This document shows, piece after piece, positions 30,040 through 38,670 of a stretch of DNA of 64,000 nucleotides. This stretch comes from Mycobacterium sp. (GTDB taxonomy: Bacteria > Actinomycetota > Actinomycetes > Mycobacteriales > Mycobacteriaceae). The stretch is taken from assembly GCA_016197405.1 (NCBI GenBank), contig JACPVR010000023.1:62001-126000 (forward strand). Direction: 5' to 3'. The translations under genes were made by a program, and so were the position numbers. How positions within the stretch are numbered: the first letter of the stretch is position 1; each line of letters opens with the position of its first letter. Under the pieces are notes generated by a model. The model saw nothing but the letters and a program-made list of their open reading frames with translations. It was not told the DNA's origin and ran no database searches.

Positions 30040-32328
30040 ATGAGTGACGGACCGATAGCCGGACGGCCGGTCAACCGGGTCGAGGGTGTCGACAAGGTCA
30101 CCGGCGCGGCCCGCTACGCCGCCGACATGGTGCTCGACCAGATGACCTATGCCGTCATCGTGCAATCGGAGATCCCGCACGGACGGGTTCGGGCCGCGGC
30201 ACTGACCGACGGTGCCGCCCGGGCTGCCGCCGCGCCCGGGGTGCTGCAGGTCCTGACGCCGCTGAACTGTCCGACGCTCCATGCGCTTCCGCGCGAGCTC
30301 ACCTGGGACCTGCCGCTGGAGCGGCGCCCGCCGCTGTCGGACCTGACGGTGCAACATGTCGGGCAGCACATGGCCGTCGTCGTGGCGGACACCCTGGAGA
30401 ACGCCACCGACGCCGCGAGCCTGATCCGCCTCGAGTATGACGAGCTGCCGGCGCAACTCACCGCCGACGAGGTGTTGTCGCAGCCGGCGCCACCCGATGA
30501 CGAGGACGGCCGGGTCCGGCACGGCAGTTACCGCCCCGACCATTTCGTCGCGCTGACCGAGGAGAAACTACAGGACCGCCGCGGCGCTGACGCCGAACCG
30601 AACGGCACCCGGGTCGCGCAGCGCTACACCACACCGATCAACGCGCACTATCCGATCGAACTGGCATCGACGGTGGCGCAGTGGGACGGTGAGCAGCTCA
30701 CCATCCATGACAGCACCCGCTGGATCACCGGTGAGCGGCGCGCGCTGGCCGCCTACCTCGATATGCCCGAGGACCGCATCCGGGTGTTGTCGCCGTTGGT
30801 CGGCGGCGCGTTCGGGTCCAAGAGCTTTCTGTGGATGCATGTGGTGCTGTGTGCGGTCGCCGCGCGAGCGGTGGGCCGTCCGGTGAAGCTGGTGCTGACC
30901 CGCAACCAGATGTTCTCCTCCACCGGGCACCGGCCGCACACCACGCAGCAGGTCGCACTGGTCGCCGACTCCGACGCCATTATCACCAGCACCGAGCAGC
31001 ACACCGTCACCGAGACGTCGACCGTCGCGCACTTCTGTGAGCCCGTCGGCCTGTCGGCGCGATTCCTCTACCATTCGCCGCGTCTGGCGGTGTCACACAC
31101 GGTGGCCCGAATCAACGCGCCCACACCGTGTTTCATGCGTGGCCCGGGTGAGGCGCCGGGTCTCTTCGCGCTGGAGTCGGCGATGGACGAACTGTCCTAC
31201 CGACTCGGGGTCGATCCGGTGGAGTTGCGGATGCGCAACGATGCCGACCACGACCAGACCAACGGGGCGCCGTGGTCGGGTAAACACCTCGCTCAGTGTT
31301 ACCGGGACGGGGCCGACCGCTTCGGTTGGGCGCGGCGCACACCCGCACCGCGATCGATGCGGCGCAACGGTGTGCAGGTGGGGTGGGGGATGGCGACCGC
31401 GACCTACCCCGGGCGCCGGATGCCGGCAGGTGCTCGCGTCGACACCGGCACCGACGGTGTGGTCCGATTCGCCTCGGCCACCCATGAGGTCGGTACCGGC
31501 GTCCGCACGGTGATGAGCCAGCTGGCTGCCGATGGCACCGGGCTGCCACTGGCCGGCGTGTCATTTCACTCCGGGGACTCGTCGTTCCCCGATGCCCCGT
31601 ACAGTGGCGCCTCGCAGACCACCGCAACCGTCGGCTCTGCGGTGTTCGAAGCGGCCCGGCAGTGGAAGCACCGCCTGCTGGCCTGGTTGGTGACAACCGA
31701 GTCACGTTACAACGGAACCGATCCGGACGATCTCGACATCCGCGACGGGATGGTGACCGGCGCGAGCGGCGGGCCCGGCGAATCGGTCGGTGAGATCCTG
31801 CGCTGCGGCGGTGCCGCACTCGCCGACGTGCTGAGCTTCACCGTCACCAGCGGGGGAGCCCCTGATTCCGGTGCGGTCCCGCAATCCTTCGGCGCGCACT
31901 TCTGCGAGGTGGAAGTCGACGAGGAGATCGGCCGGGCGTCGGTGACGCGCTGGGTGGCCGTGATGGACTGCGGGCGGGTGCTCAACCCCAAACTCGCCAC
32001 CAACCAGGTGATGGGCGGCATCATCTTCGGGCTCGGTATGGCACTGCTGGAGCAGGTGCCCTATGACGCGCGCACCGCGCAGCTCATCGGCGAGTACTAC
32101 GTGCCCACCCACGCCGACCGTCCGGACTTCGACATCTCGTTCGTACGCGTCCCGGACTACACCCTCGATCCGATCGGGGTCCGCGGGATCGGTGAGATCG
32201 GGACCTGCGGTGTGCCCGCGGCGATCGCCAACGCCATATTCCATGCGACCGGAAAACGGTTGCGGGACTTACCCATAACCCTGGAGGACTTGATGGTCCC
32301 ATTCGATTCCGATGCCCGGGAGGCGTGA
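30040..32328 (+). CDS. Aldehyde/xanthine dehydrogenase, molybdenum subunit (PaoC/YagR type)
   Basis: This 762-residue large subunit of a molybdenum hydroxylase has an N-terminal aldehyde oxidase hammerhead domain (about 5-125; RVEGVDKVTGAARYAADM). The Moco-binding domain follows, with GGAFGSK, FMRGPGEAPG and SGASQTTATVGSAV, and with the active-site Glu in RGIGEIGTCGVPAA near the C-terminus. It hydroxylates aldehydes or N-heterocycles at the cytosin-molybdopterin-type centre. ATG 30040 follows GAGGAGA. Its stop overlaps the iron-sulfur subunit start (TGATG). The order large, FeS, FAD differs from E. coli paoABC. Confidence 0.92.
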   Translation: MSDGPIAGRPVNRVEGVDKVTGAARYAADMVLDQMTYAVIVQSEIPHGRVRAAALTDGAARAAAAPGVLQVLTPLNCPTLHALPRELTWDLPLERRPPLSDLTVQHVGQHMAVVVADTLENATDAASLIRLEYDELPAQLTADEVLSQPAPPDDEDGRVRHGSYRPDHFVALTEEKLQDRRGADAEPNGTRVAQRYTTPINAHYPIELASTVAQWDGEQLTIHDSTRWITGERRALAAYLDMPEDRIRVLSPLVGGAFGSKSFLWMHVVLCAVAARAVGRPVKLVLTRNQMFSSTGHRPHTTQQVALVADSDAIITSTEQHTVTETSTVAHFCEPVGLSARFLYHSPRLAVSHTVARINAPTPCFMRGPGEAPGLFALESAMDELSYRLGVDPVELRMRNDADHDQTNGAPWSGKHLAQCYRDGADRFGWARRTPAPRSMRRNGVQVGWGMATATYPGRRMPAGARVDTGTDGVVRFASATHEVGTGVRTVMSQLAADGTGLPLAGVSFHSGDSSFPDAPYSGASQTTATVGSAVFEAARQWKHRLLAWLVTTESRYNGTDPDDLDIRDGMVTGASGGPGESVGEILRCGGAALADVLSFTVTSGGAPDSGAVPQSFGAHFCEVEVDEEIGRASVTRWVAVMDCGRVLNPKLATNQVMGGIIFGLGMALLEQVPYDARTAQLIGEYYVPTHADRPDFDISFVRVPDYTLDPIGVRGIGEIGTCGVPAAIANAIFHATGKRLRDLPITLEDLMVPFDSDAREA

Positions 32329-32867
32329 TGAACGATTCGGCAGGCACGGTGCGGTTGCGGGTCAACGGTGCACAGCGGGAGGTGAACGCCGATATCCGGT
32401 CCACCTTGCTCGACGTGCTGCGTGAACGCCTCGGACTGACCGGCACCAAGAAGGGCTGCGACCACGGCCTGTGCGGCGCATGCACCGTCACGGTCGACGG
32501 TGAGCGGGTACTGAGCTGCCTGACGCTGGCGATCAGTATCGACGGCGCCGACGTCCAGACCGTCGAGGGGATGGCCGCCGGCGGCCAATGCGATCCGATG
32601 CAGCAGGCTTTCGTCGATCACGACGGTTTCCAATGTGGATACTGCACACCCGGGCAGCTGGCCTCGGCGCACGCCGTGCTACGCGAACACGCCCGCGGCG
32701 ACCTGTCCGCCGCGTCGTTCGACGGGCCGTGCGGTGACATCGCGACCGGACCGGTATGCCTGTCGCACAACGAGATCCGGGAACGGATGGCCGGTAACAT
32801 CTGCCGCTGCGGCGCCTACGCCAACATCGTCGAGGCGATCGCAGCCGTTGCCGGAGACCCGTCATGA
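32328..32867 (+). CDS. Molybdenum hydroxylase 2Fe-2S subunit (PaoA type)
   Basis: This 179-residue electron-transfer subunit binds two [2Fe-2S] clusters. The N-terminal ferredoxin cluster is ligated in KKGCDHGLCGACTVTVDG plus a following Cys (VLSC); the C-terminal cluster uses CGYCTPG and CRCG. Unlike E. coli PaoA, there is no twin-arginine signal, so this enzyme is probably cytosolic. A 30-residue insert between the two halves of the second domain (SAASFDGPCGDIATGPVCLSHNE) carries two extra cysteines. ATG 32328 overlaps the upstream stop. Confidence 0.92.
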   Translation: MNDSAGTVRLRVNGAQREVNADIRSTLLDVLRERLGLTGTKKGCDHGLCGACTVTVDGERVLSCLTLAISIDGADVQTVEGMAAGGQCDPMQQAFVDHDGFQCGYCTPGQLASAHAVLREHARGDLSAASFDGPCGDIATGPVCLSHNEIRERMAGNICRCGAYANIVEAIAAVAGDPS

Positions 32868-33874
32868 AGACCTTCGCCTACACCCGCGCCGGCACGGTCG
32901 GTGAGGCGATCACCGCGGCAGGCACCAGCGGCGCGCAGTACTACGCCGGAGGCACCAACCTGCTGGACCTGATGAAGAACGGTGTCTGCAACCCGGCCAC
33001 CCTGATCGATATCGGGCGCCTGGACCTGGATTCGGTCACCGCGACACCGACGGGCGGAGTGCTGATCGGAGCGGGAGTCAGCAACAGCGCCGCGGCCAAC
33101 CACCCGCTGGTCCGCGGCCAGTATCCGGTGGTGTCGCAGGCCATCCTGTCCGGTGCCACCACCCAGATCCGCAATATGGCCACCGTGGGTGGCAATCTCG
33201 TGCAGCGCACCCGGTGTCCGTACTTCATGGATCCCGCCTTCGCGCAGTGCAACAAACGCGCTCCGGGATCGGGGTGTGCCGCTGCCGACGGCTTCAACCG
33301 CGAGCATGCCCTGTTCGGCGCCAGTGCGGCGTGCGTGGCAGTGCATCCCTCCGATATGGCCGTCGCACTGGCGATGCTGGATGCGCAGGTGCATGTCCAG
33401 GGGCCCGACGGTGTGCGTTCGATCCCGATCACAGAATTCTTCACGCTGCCCGGTGCTCATCCCGAGCGGGACAACACGCTGGGCCCGGCGGAGCTGATCA
33501 CCGGAATCGAGTTGCCGCCGTCGCAATTCGGCACCGGCAGCTGGTATCTGAAGGTCCGCGATCGGCACAGCTATGCGTTCGCGCTGGTGTCGGTGGCGGC
33601 GGGTCTGCGGATCGAAGACGGGGTGATCGCCTCGGCGGCCGTCGCGGTCGGCGGGGTGGCCGCCAAACCCTGGCGGGTCGACGCGGCCGAGACCGCCCTG
33701 CTCGGTCAGCGCGCCACCGACGAGGCCTTCGGTGCCGCGGCGCGGGTACTGATGGCCGGTGCGAGGCCGTTGAGCCAGAACGCATTCAAGATCGACCTGG
33801 GCCACCACAGCGTGGTCCGCGCACTGCGGATGGCCGCGGGCAGGCAGGACGGGTCGTTAACGGCCGGTGAATGA
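32864..33874 (+). CDS. Molybdenum hydroxylase FAD subunit (PaoB type)
   Basis: This 336-residue FAD-binding subunit has FAD motifs YYAGGTNLLDLMK and TVGGNLVQRTRCPYF. The insert TRCPYFMDPAFAQCNKRAPGSGC supplies the cysteines for the additional [4Fe-4S] cluster known from PaoB-like subunits. It passes electrons from the iron-sulfur subunit to a quinone, oxygen or other acceptor. It overlaps the 2Fe-2S gene by 4 bp (ATGA). No XdhC/PaoD maturation gene is adjacent, so insertion of the cofactor must rely on a chaperone from elsewhere. Confidence 0.92.
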   Translation: MKTFAYTRAGTVGEAITAAGTSGAQYYAGGTNLLDLMKNGVCNPATLIDIGRLDLDSVTATPTGGVLIGAGVSNSAAANHPLVRGQYPVVSQAILSGATTQIRNMATVGGNLVQRTRCPYFMDPAFAQCNKRAPGSGCAAADGFNREHALFGASAACVAVHPSDMAVALAMLDAQVHVQGPDGVRSIPITEFFTLPGAHPERDNTLGPAELITGIELPPSQFGTGSWYLKVRDRHSYAFALVSVAAGLRIEDGVIASAAVAVGGVAAKPWRVDAAETALLGQRATDEAFGAAARVLMAGARPLSQNAFKIDLGHHSVVRALRMAAGRQDGSLTAGE

Positions 33875-33932
33875 CCGGCGAACTATCTGACTGCATCTGG
33901 CGCAGGCGGTGCGCAGCCGAGAAACTTGCGGC

Positions 33933-34271
33933 GTGAACACCTCAACCTCGCTCTTGCCCCGCATCCTGAACTGGCTGCGCGCCGGTTACCCCGAGGGCGT
34001 GCCCGGCACCGACCGGGTGCCGCTGCTTGCGCTGTTGCGCAGCACTCCGCTGACCGAGGAGCAGGTCAAAGAGGTCGTCCGCCACATCACCGCCACGGAT
34101 TCGGCAGCGCTGGCCGACGGCGCGATCGACCGTGACGAGATCGAGGCCTTCATCTCCGAGGTGACCCACCACGACGCAGGCCCGGAGAACATCCGCCGGG
34201 TCGCCGCCAAGCTGGCCGCGGCCGGGTGGCCGCTGGCCGGCCTGGACGACCCGGCAGGCTCCGCGGATTAG
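33933..34271 (+). CDS. DUF3349 family protein (Rv3046c type)
   Basis: This 112-residue small helical protein belongs to a family restricted to mycobacteria and relatives. The pattern LPRILNWLRAGYPEGVPGTDRVPLLALLRSTPLTEEQVKEVV is the hallmark of DUF3349, and a second half AIDRDEIEAFISEVTHHDAGPENIRRVAAKLAAAGWPL completes it. Structures of relatives are known but no biochemical role is. GTG 33933 gives the usual family length. It converges with adhC with a 4-bp overlap, the same arrangement as in M. tuberculosis. Confidence 0.88.
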   Translation: MNTSTSLLPRILNWLRAGYPEGVPGTDRVPLLALLRSTPLTEEQVKEVVRHITATDSAALADGAIDRDEIEAFISEVTHHDAGPENIRRVAAKLAAAGWPLAGLDDPAGSAD

Positions 34272-35317
34272 ATGGTCGAGGCGTCGATCACGAAGCGGTA
34301 GCGCACGTCGCTGGCGAGCACGCGCTCATAGGCCTCGTTGACGTAGGACGCTTCGACGACCTCGATCTCGGGGGTGACGTCATGCTCGGCGCAGAAGTCG
34401 AGCATCTCCTGGGTTTCGGCGATACCGCCGATCATCGAACCGGACAGGCTGCGGCGTCCGCCGGCCAGTGGGAAAACCGGTATCGGCAGCGGGTTCTCGG
34501 GGATGCCGAGTTCGACCAGCGTCCCGTCGCGGCTGAGCAGGCCGAGGTAGGCACCCATCTCGAGGTTGGCTGACACGGTGTTGAGGATCAGATCGAAGCT
34601 GCCGGCCAGCTTGGTGAAGGTGTCCGGGTCGCTGGTGGCGTAGTAGTGATCAGCACCGAGGCGCAGGCCGTCTTCCATCTTCTTCAGTGACTGCGAGAGC
34701 ACGGTTACCTCGGCACCCATGGCATGGGCGAGCTTGACGCCCATGTGGCCCAGGCCGCCGAGACCGATGATCGCGACCTTCTTGCCGGGGCCGGCATTCC
34801 AGTGCCGCAGCGGTGAGAACAGCGTGATCCCGGCGCACAGCAGGGGAGCGGCCTTGTCCAGCGGGATGCTGTCGGGGATGCGCAGCACGTAGTTCTCGTC
34901 GACGACGATGGCGGTGCTGTAACCGCCGTAGGTGGGGGTGCCGTCCTTGCCGGTGCTGTTGTAGGTGCCGATCATGCCGCCGGGTCCGGTGCAGTACTGC
35001 TCGAGGCCCTCTTTGCAGCTGTCGCACTCGCGGCAGGAGTCGACGAAGCAGCCGACGCCGACATGGTCGCCGACCTTGTACTTGGTGACCTCGGAGCCCA
35101 CCTCGGTCACGACGCCGGCGATCTCATGGCCGACGACGACGGGGTAGTTGGGCTGGCCCCACTCGCCCTTGACGGTGTGGATGTCGGAGTGACAGATACC
35201 GGCGAATTTGATGTCGAAGGCCACGTCGTGCGGGCCGACGTCACGGCGCTCGATGGTGGTCTTGGCCAGGGGGGAGGTGGCTGAGTCGGCGGCGTATGCG
35301 GAAACGGTCGTAGTCAT
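34268..35317 (-). CDS. adhC: NADP-dependent zinc alcohol dehydrogenase
   Basis: This 349-residue medium-chain dehydrogenase is probably the ortholog of Rv3045. Catalytic zinc residues are Cys42 and His64-Glu65 (GHE); structural zinc cysteines are Cys95, 98, 101 and 109 (SCRECDSCKEGLEQYC). The coenzyme loop GLGGLGHMGVKLAHAMG is clear. It reduces aldehydes such as cinnamaldehyde-type or fatty aldehydes with NADPH, as do YahK/CAD-like relatives. The promoter region contains a 6-13-6 inverted repeat resembling a MerR-type site. Confidence 0.94.
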   Translation of the reverse strand: MTTTVSAYAADSATSPLAKTTIERRDVGPHDVAFDIKFAGICHSDIHTVKGEWGQPNYPVVVGHEIAGVVTEVGSEVTKYKVGDHVGVGCFVDSCRECDSCKEGLEQYCTGPGGMIGTYNSTGKDGTPTYGGYSTAIVVDENYVLRIPDSIPLDKAAPLLCAGITLFSPLRHWNAGPGKKVAIIGLGGLGHMGVKLAHAMGAEVTVLSQSLKKMEDGLRLGADHYYATSDPDTFTKLAGSFDLILNTVSANLEMGAYLGLLSRDGTLVELGIPENPLPIPVFPLAGGRRSLSGSMIGGIAETQEMLDFCAEHDVTPEIEVVEASYVNEAYERVLASDVRYRFVIDASTI

Positions 35318-35346
35318 GTTGTGTTCGTGCCCTCTTTAGGTCGTGT

Positions 35347-35371
35347 CTAAGCGTGAATATGTATAGCTTAG
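35347..35371. promoter_or_regulatory. Inverted repeat CTAAGC-N13-GCTTAG upstream of adhC
   Basis: CTAAGC (35347-35352) and GCTTAG (35366-35371) are perfect inverted repeats with 13 bp between, inside the AT-rich stretch 30-54 bp before the adhC start. The size and placement are compatible with an activator or repressor dimer, for example a MerR-type protein acting on an over-spaced promoter. The regulator is not evident nearby. Confidence 0.5.
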
Positions 35372-35461
35372 CAATGTAATTTCGTACCGGCGGCACTGCC
35401 GGCCCTGGTAGCGCCAACTGCGGTGGCGGGCTGTTTAGTCCCGACGACGCCCGAAATTACG

Positions 35462-35746
35462 TCAAAGACCGGGTGCGCGCAGTCCGGCGTTGAAGCCGAC
35501 CCGGCTGTAGCTGACCAGTCCGGCCAGCTGATACGGGTCGACGGCCATCAGTTCCTCGGCGTCCTCGACACTGATATCCCCGGTGATGAGCACGCCGCCC
35601 TGAAGCGACTCCTGCCGGCCCGCCAGCAGCAGCCGTCCGGCTTCGATCTCGCGCTCGATCCAGGCCACATGTTCGGGCCGGGTCTTGTCGACGACATCGA
35701 GCGGAGCGGTATAGGTCAGCGTCAGCACATGGAACACAGCCGTCAC
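35462..35746 (-). CDS. YCII-related (YciI-like) protein
   Basis: This 94-residue ferredoxin-like-fold protein has the family pattern VLTLTYTAPLDVVDKTRPEHVAWIE, then GRLLLAGRQESLQGGVLITG, then VEDAEELMAVDPYQLAGL. Members bind small ligands or act as small dehydrohalogenase-like or regulatory subunits; most are uncharacterised. GTG 35746 lies one base from the stop of the upstream TetR gene on the same strand, so they are co-transcribed. The open frame continues through the TetR gene but is a shadow there. It may belong functionally to the divergent transport-degradation operon. Confidence 0.8.
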   Translation of the reverse strand: MTAVFHVLTLTYTAPLDVVDKTRPEHVAWIEREIEAGRLLLAGRQESLQGGVLITGDISVEDAEELMAVDPYQLAGLVSYSRVGFNAGLRAPGL

Positions 35747-35747
35747 C

Positions 35748-36467
35748 CTAGTGGGAGTCGAACCCGGCCGACAGGCCGGCGGCGTCGAGATGTCCCTGCA
35801 CCAGAGCGCGGCTGCGATCCCGCAGCTGTCCAGTCGCGTCGGGGACGCCGAGGACCCGGATGCAGGCATCGGCGACGTGCGCCGGCAGTTCGGCACGTTC
35901 GGGTCCTGCCGGTGTCGACCACATGTTGACCAGGGATTCGACGAGCCGGAACGGCAGGTCGGCGGCCGCCGGGTTGACCCCGGTCTGCGCGACGACGGCC
36001 CGGCTCTGCGACAGATAGTGCAACCGCAGCCGCTCGCGGTCGGACCAGAACGGTTCGAGTCTGGCGTCGCGCAACTCGGGCAACAGATAGAGCGCGCCCA
36101 GGTTCCAGCTGCCGCCGAGCAGTTGTGCGCCGTCGAAAGCCGCCAGTGCATGGACGTGTTCGGCCGGGGTCAGGGCCGGCCGGGCCTCCGACAGTGTCGG
36201 GATGAACGCCAAGGTCGGGGCGACGGTCTGCTCAAGCAGTGCGCACAGGATGTCGTCCTTGGACTTGAAGTAGTGGTACAGCGACGCCTGACGGATACCG
36301 ACCGACTCGGCGATGGACCTCGTCGAAGTGCTGGCGTAACCGGTCGTGGTGAACAATTCGCCTGCTGCATCGAGGATTTCGTCCCGCGCGGTGCGTCCCG
36401 GACGGCGCTGCGTATGGAGGCGGGGACGACCGGCCCTGGCGAGCGGCATGGACTCATGGTCCCCCAT
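35748..36467 (-). CDS. TetR-family regulator of the divergent ABC/catabolic operon
   Basis: This 239-residue TetR protein has the HTH at about 29-70 (RDEILDAAGELFTTTGYASTSTRSIAESVGIRQASLYHYF) and a C-terminal ligand domain. ATG 36467 is used; ATG 36449 is an alternative. It is divergent from the ABC-transporter operon starting at 36664; the 196-bp gap holds a 6-4-6 inverted repeat. Likely a local repressor whose inducer is the transported compound or a product of it. Confidence 0.88.
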   Translation of the reverse strand: MGDHESMPLARAGRPRLHTQRRPGRTARDEILDAAGELFTTTGYASTSTRSIAESVGIRQASLYHYFKSKDDILCALLEQTVAPTLAFIPTLSEARPALTPAEHVHALAAFDGAQLLGGSWNLGALYLLPELRDARLEPFWSDRERLRLHYLSQSRAVVAQTGVNPAAADLPFRLVESLVNMWSTPAGPERAELPAHVADACIRVLGVPDATGQLRDRSRALVQGHLDAAGLSAGFDSH

Positions 36468-36496
36468 CGGGGGCGCTCAATGGACGCCCGGTGCTA

Positions 36497-36512
36497 TCTG
36501 TCACACGACAGA
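36497..36512. promoter_or_regulatory. Candidate operator TCTGTC-N4-GACAGA
   Basis: TCTGTC (36497-36502) and GACAGA (36507-36512) are perfect inverted repeats with a 4-bp spacer, 30 bp upstream of the TetR start and 152 bp before the ABC operon. Position suggests the binding site of that TetR. The remaining gap up to 36663 has no other clear motif and no obvious ribosome site before ATG 36664 other than GGGAG further upstream. Confidence 0.5.
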
Positions 36513-36663
36513 AACGCGCGACACCCAGCAGTTACGTATTCGCCGAATTGGTTACGCCAGCGACACCCACCGCGCCTGCGGAAAGTGAAAACTATCAACT
36601 GACAGGCGGCCCACGTCGAAGTGCCGCACACCATTTGCGCGCGCACACTTCGGGAGACCCACG

Positions 36664-38670
36664 ATGGGCATCGGCGTTTCCGCAGTCGAGGCACCCTCGG
36701 TGCAGCAGCCGGCTGCGCCGAACCCGGAATGCGCCGCCAGCGTCGACGATCTCACCGTCACCTTCCGTCGTAACGGACGTGACGTGCACGCACTGCGCGG
36801 CGTCTCGCTGGTGGTCGCACCGGGCGAGATCCTCGGCCTGGTCGGCGAATCCGGTTCGGGCAAGAGCGTGCTCGGTTTCAGCCTGCTGGGTCTGTTGCCG
36901 CGCAACGCCGCGACCACCGGCTCGGTGCAGGTCCGGGGATCGGACATGATCAACGGAGACGCCAAGACACTGCGCAAGGTGCGACGCCTCGACCTGGGCG
37001 CGGTTTTCCAGGATCCGATGACCTCACTGAACCCGACGATGCGCATCGGCAAGCAGGTCGCCGAGGCCGCCGGCGGCGAACAGGAGGCCCTGCGCCTGCT
37101 CACGGCGGTCGGGATACCGGATGCCAAACGCCGGATGCGGGCCTTCCCGCACGAACTCTCCGGCGGTCTGCGTCAACGCGTCATGATCGCCATCGCCATC
37201 GCCGGCGACCCCGAACTCATCATCGCCGACGAGCCGACCACCGCCCTCGACGTTACCGTCCAGGCGCAGGTGCTGCGCCTGCTCAAACGACTGCGTGACG
37301 AGATCGGTTGCAGCATAGTGCTGATCACGCACGACCTGGGTGTTGCAGCGCAGATCGCCGACCGGATCGCGGTGCTCTATGCCGGCCGTATCGCCGAGAT
37401 CGGACCTGCCGCGCAGGTGCTCGGCGCGCCGGCACACCCCTACACCCACGGTCTGCTGCGCTCCCGGCTCACCCTGCAGACGGCGCGCGATCGCCATCTG
37501 GCCGCACTGGCCGGTTCGGTGCCCAGCCCGGTGTCCCCGTTGCCCGGATGCGCATTCGTGCCCCGCTGCCCGCTGTCCACCGAGGACTGCACCGTCGAGC
37601 CGCCGGAACCCGTTGCGGTCGCACCCGATCGGCTCAGCGCATGCATCCTGTCGTTCGACGACGTCAACGCGGCACTGGCGACGACATCGACGAATACCAG
37701 CGAGCCGTTTCCGGAATCCACCGACGATTCCGGCGACCAGCCCGATGCCGTGGTGCTGCGCAACATCACCAAGACGTTCTCGGTGCCCCGCCCGTGGCTG
37801 GACCGATCCGGCGACAATCACGGGAAACTTCATGCCCTGCGCGGAGTTTCGCTGCGGGTGGGCCACGGAGAGTCGGTGGCGCTGGTCGGGGAGAGCGGTT
37901 CGGGCAAGTCCACGCTGCTGCGGATGATCGCCGGGCTGGACAAGCCCAGCTCCGGCACGGTCGAAGTGGCGGGTGACAAGAGGCCCCAGATGGTGTTCCA
38001 GGACGCGGGCGCCTCACTGACCCCATGGTTGTCGGTCGGTGAGCTCATCTCCGAAGCTCTGCGCGGTGCTTCGCTGTCCCGTGCGCAACGGCGAGAGGCG
38101 GTCGCCGCGGCACTCGAAGGTGTCGGCTTGCCGCCCGATATCGCGAAGTCGCGTGCCGCCCAGCTCTCCGGCGGTCAGCGGCAACGGGTTTCGCTGGCTC
38201 GCGCCACGGCGGTACCCCCGGCGGTCCTGCTGTGCGATGAGCCGACCAGCGCGCTCGACGTCTCGCTGGCGGCCTCGGTACTCAACCTGATCGGCGACCT
38301 GCGCCGCACTCTGGACATGTCGGTGGTGTTCGTCACGCACGATCTCTCGGTCGCCCGTGTCGTCGCCGACCGGATCGCGGTGATGTACCTCGGTCGTATC
38401 GTCGAACTCGGCCCGGCCGAACAGGTCATCGGCGATCCCGCGCATCCCTACACCCAGGCGCTCGTCGATTCCATCCCGGATCTCGGCCGCGAATCACGGG
38501 TGCTGGCAGGCGAACCGGCCAGCCCGCTGTCGCCGCCGACCGGTTGCGCCTTTCACCCACGTTGTCCGATCTCGGTCGGCACGTGCGGTGACGCCGACCT
38601 CGACGTACGGCTCGAAGGGATGCCCGGCAACCCACATCAGGTGGCATGTATCGAACGGCGGGCGGTCTGA
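36664..38670 (+). CDS. Dipeptide/nickel-type ABC transporter, fused double ATPase
   Basis: This 668-residue protein fuses the two nucleotide-binding domains that are separate in OppD/OppF. Domain 1 (about 27-330) has Walker A GLVGESGSGKSV, signature LSGGLRQRV and Walker B LIIADEPTTALD. Domain 2 (about 360-665) has Walker A LVGESGSGKST, signature LSGGQRQRV and Walker B LLCDEPTSALD. Both end with the oligopeptide-family cysteine motif (GCAFVPRCPLSTEDC and GCAFHPRCPISVGTC). It energises import by the two permeases that follow. ATG 36664 is the first gene of an eight-gene operon with overlapping or closely spaced genes. The stop overlaps the next start (TGATG). Confidence 0.92.
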   Translation: MGIGVSAVEAPSVQQPAAPNPECAASVDDLTVTFRRNGRDVHALRGVSLVVAPGEILGLVGESGSGKSVLGFSLLGLLPRNAATTGSVQVRGSDMINGDAKTLRKVRRLDLGAVFQDPMTSLNPTMRIGKQVAEAAGGEQEALRLLTAVGIPDAKRRMRAFPHELSGGLRQRVMIAIAIAGDPELIIADEPTTALDVTVQAQVLRLLKRLRDEIGCSIVLITHDLGVAAQIADRIAVLYAGRIAEIGPAAQVLGAPAHPYTHGLLRSRLTLQTARDRHLAALAGSVPSPVSPLPGCAFVPRCPLSTEDCTVEPPEPVAVAPDRLSACILSFDDVNAALATTSTNTSEPFPESTDDSGDQPDAVVLRNITKTFSVPRPWLDRSGDNHGKLHALRGVSLRVGHGESVALVGESGSGKSTLLRMIAGLDKPSSGTVEVAGDKRPQMVFQDAGASLTPWLSVGELISEALRGASLSRAQRREAVAAALEGVGLPPDIAKSRAAQLSGGQRQRVSLARATAVPPAVLLCDEPTSALDVSLAASVLNLIGDLRRTLDMSVVFVTHDLSVARVVADRIAVMYLGRIVELGPAEQVIGDPAHPYTQALVDSIPDLGRESRVLAGEPASPLSPPTGCAFHPRCPISVGTCGDADLDVRLEGMPGNPHQVACIERRAV

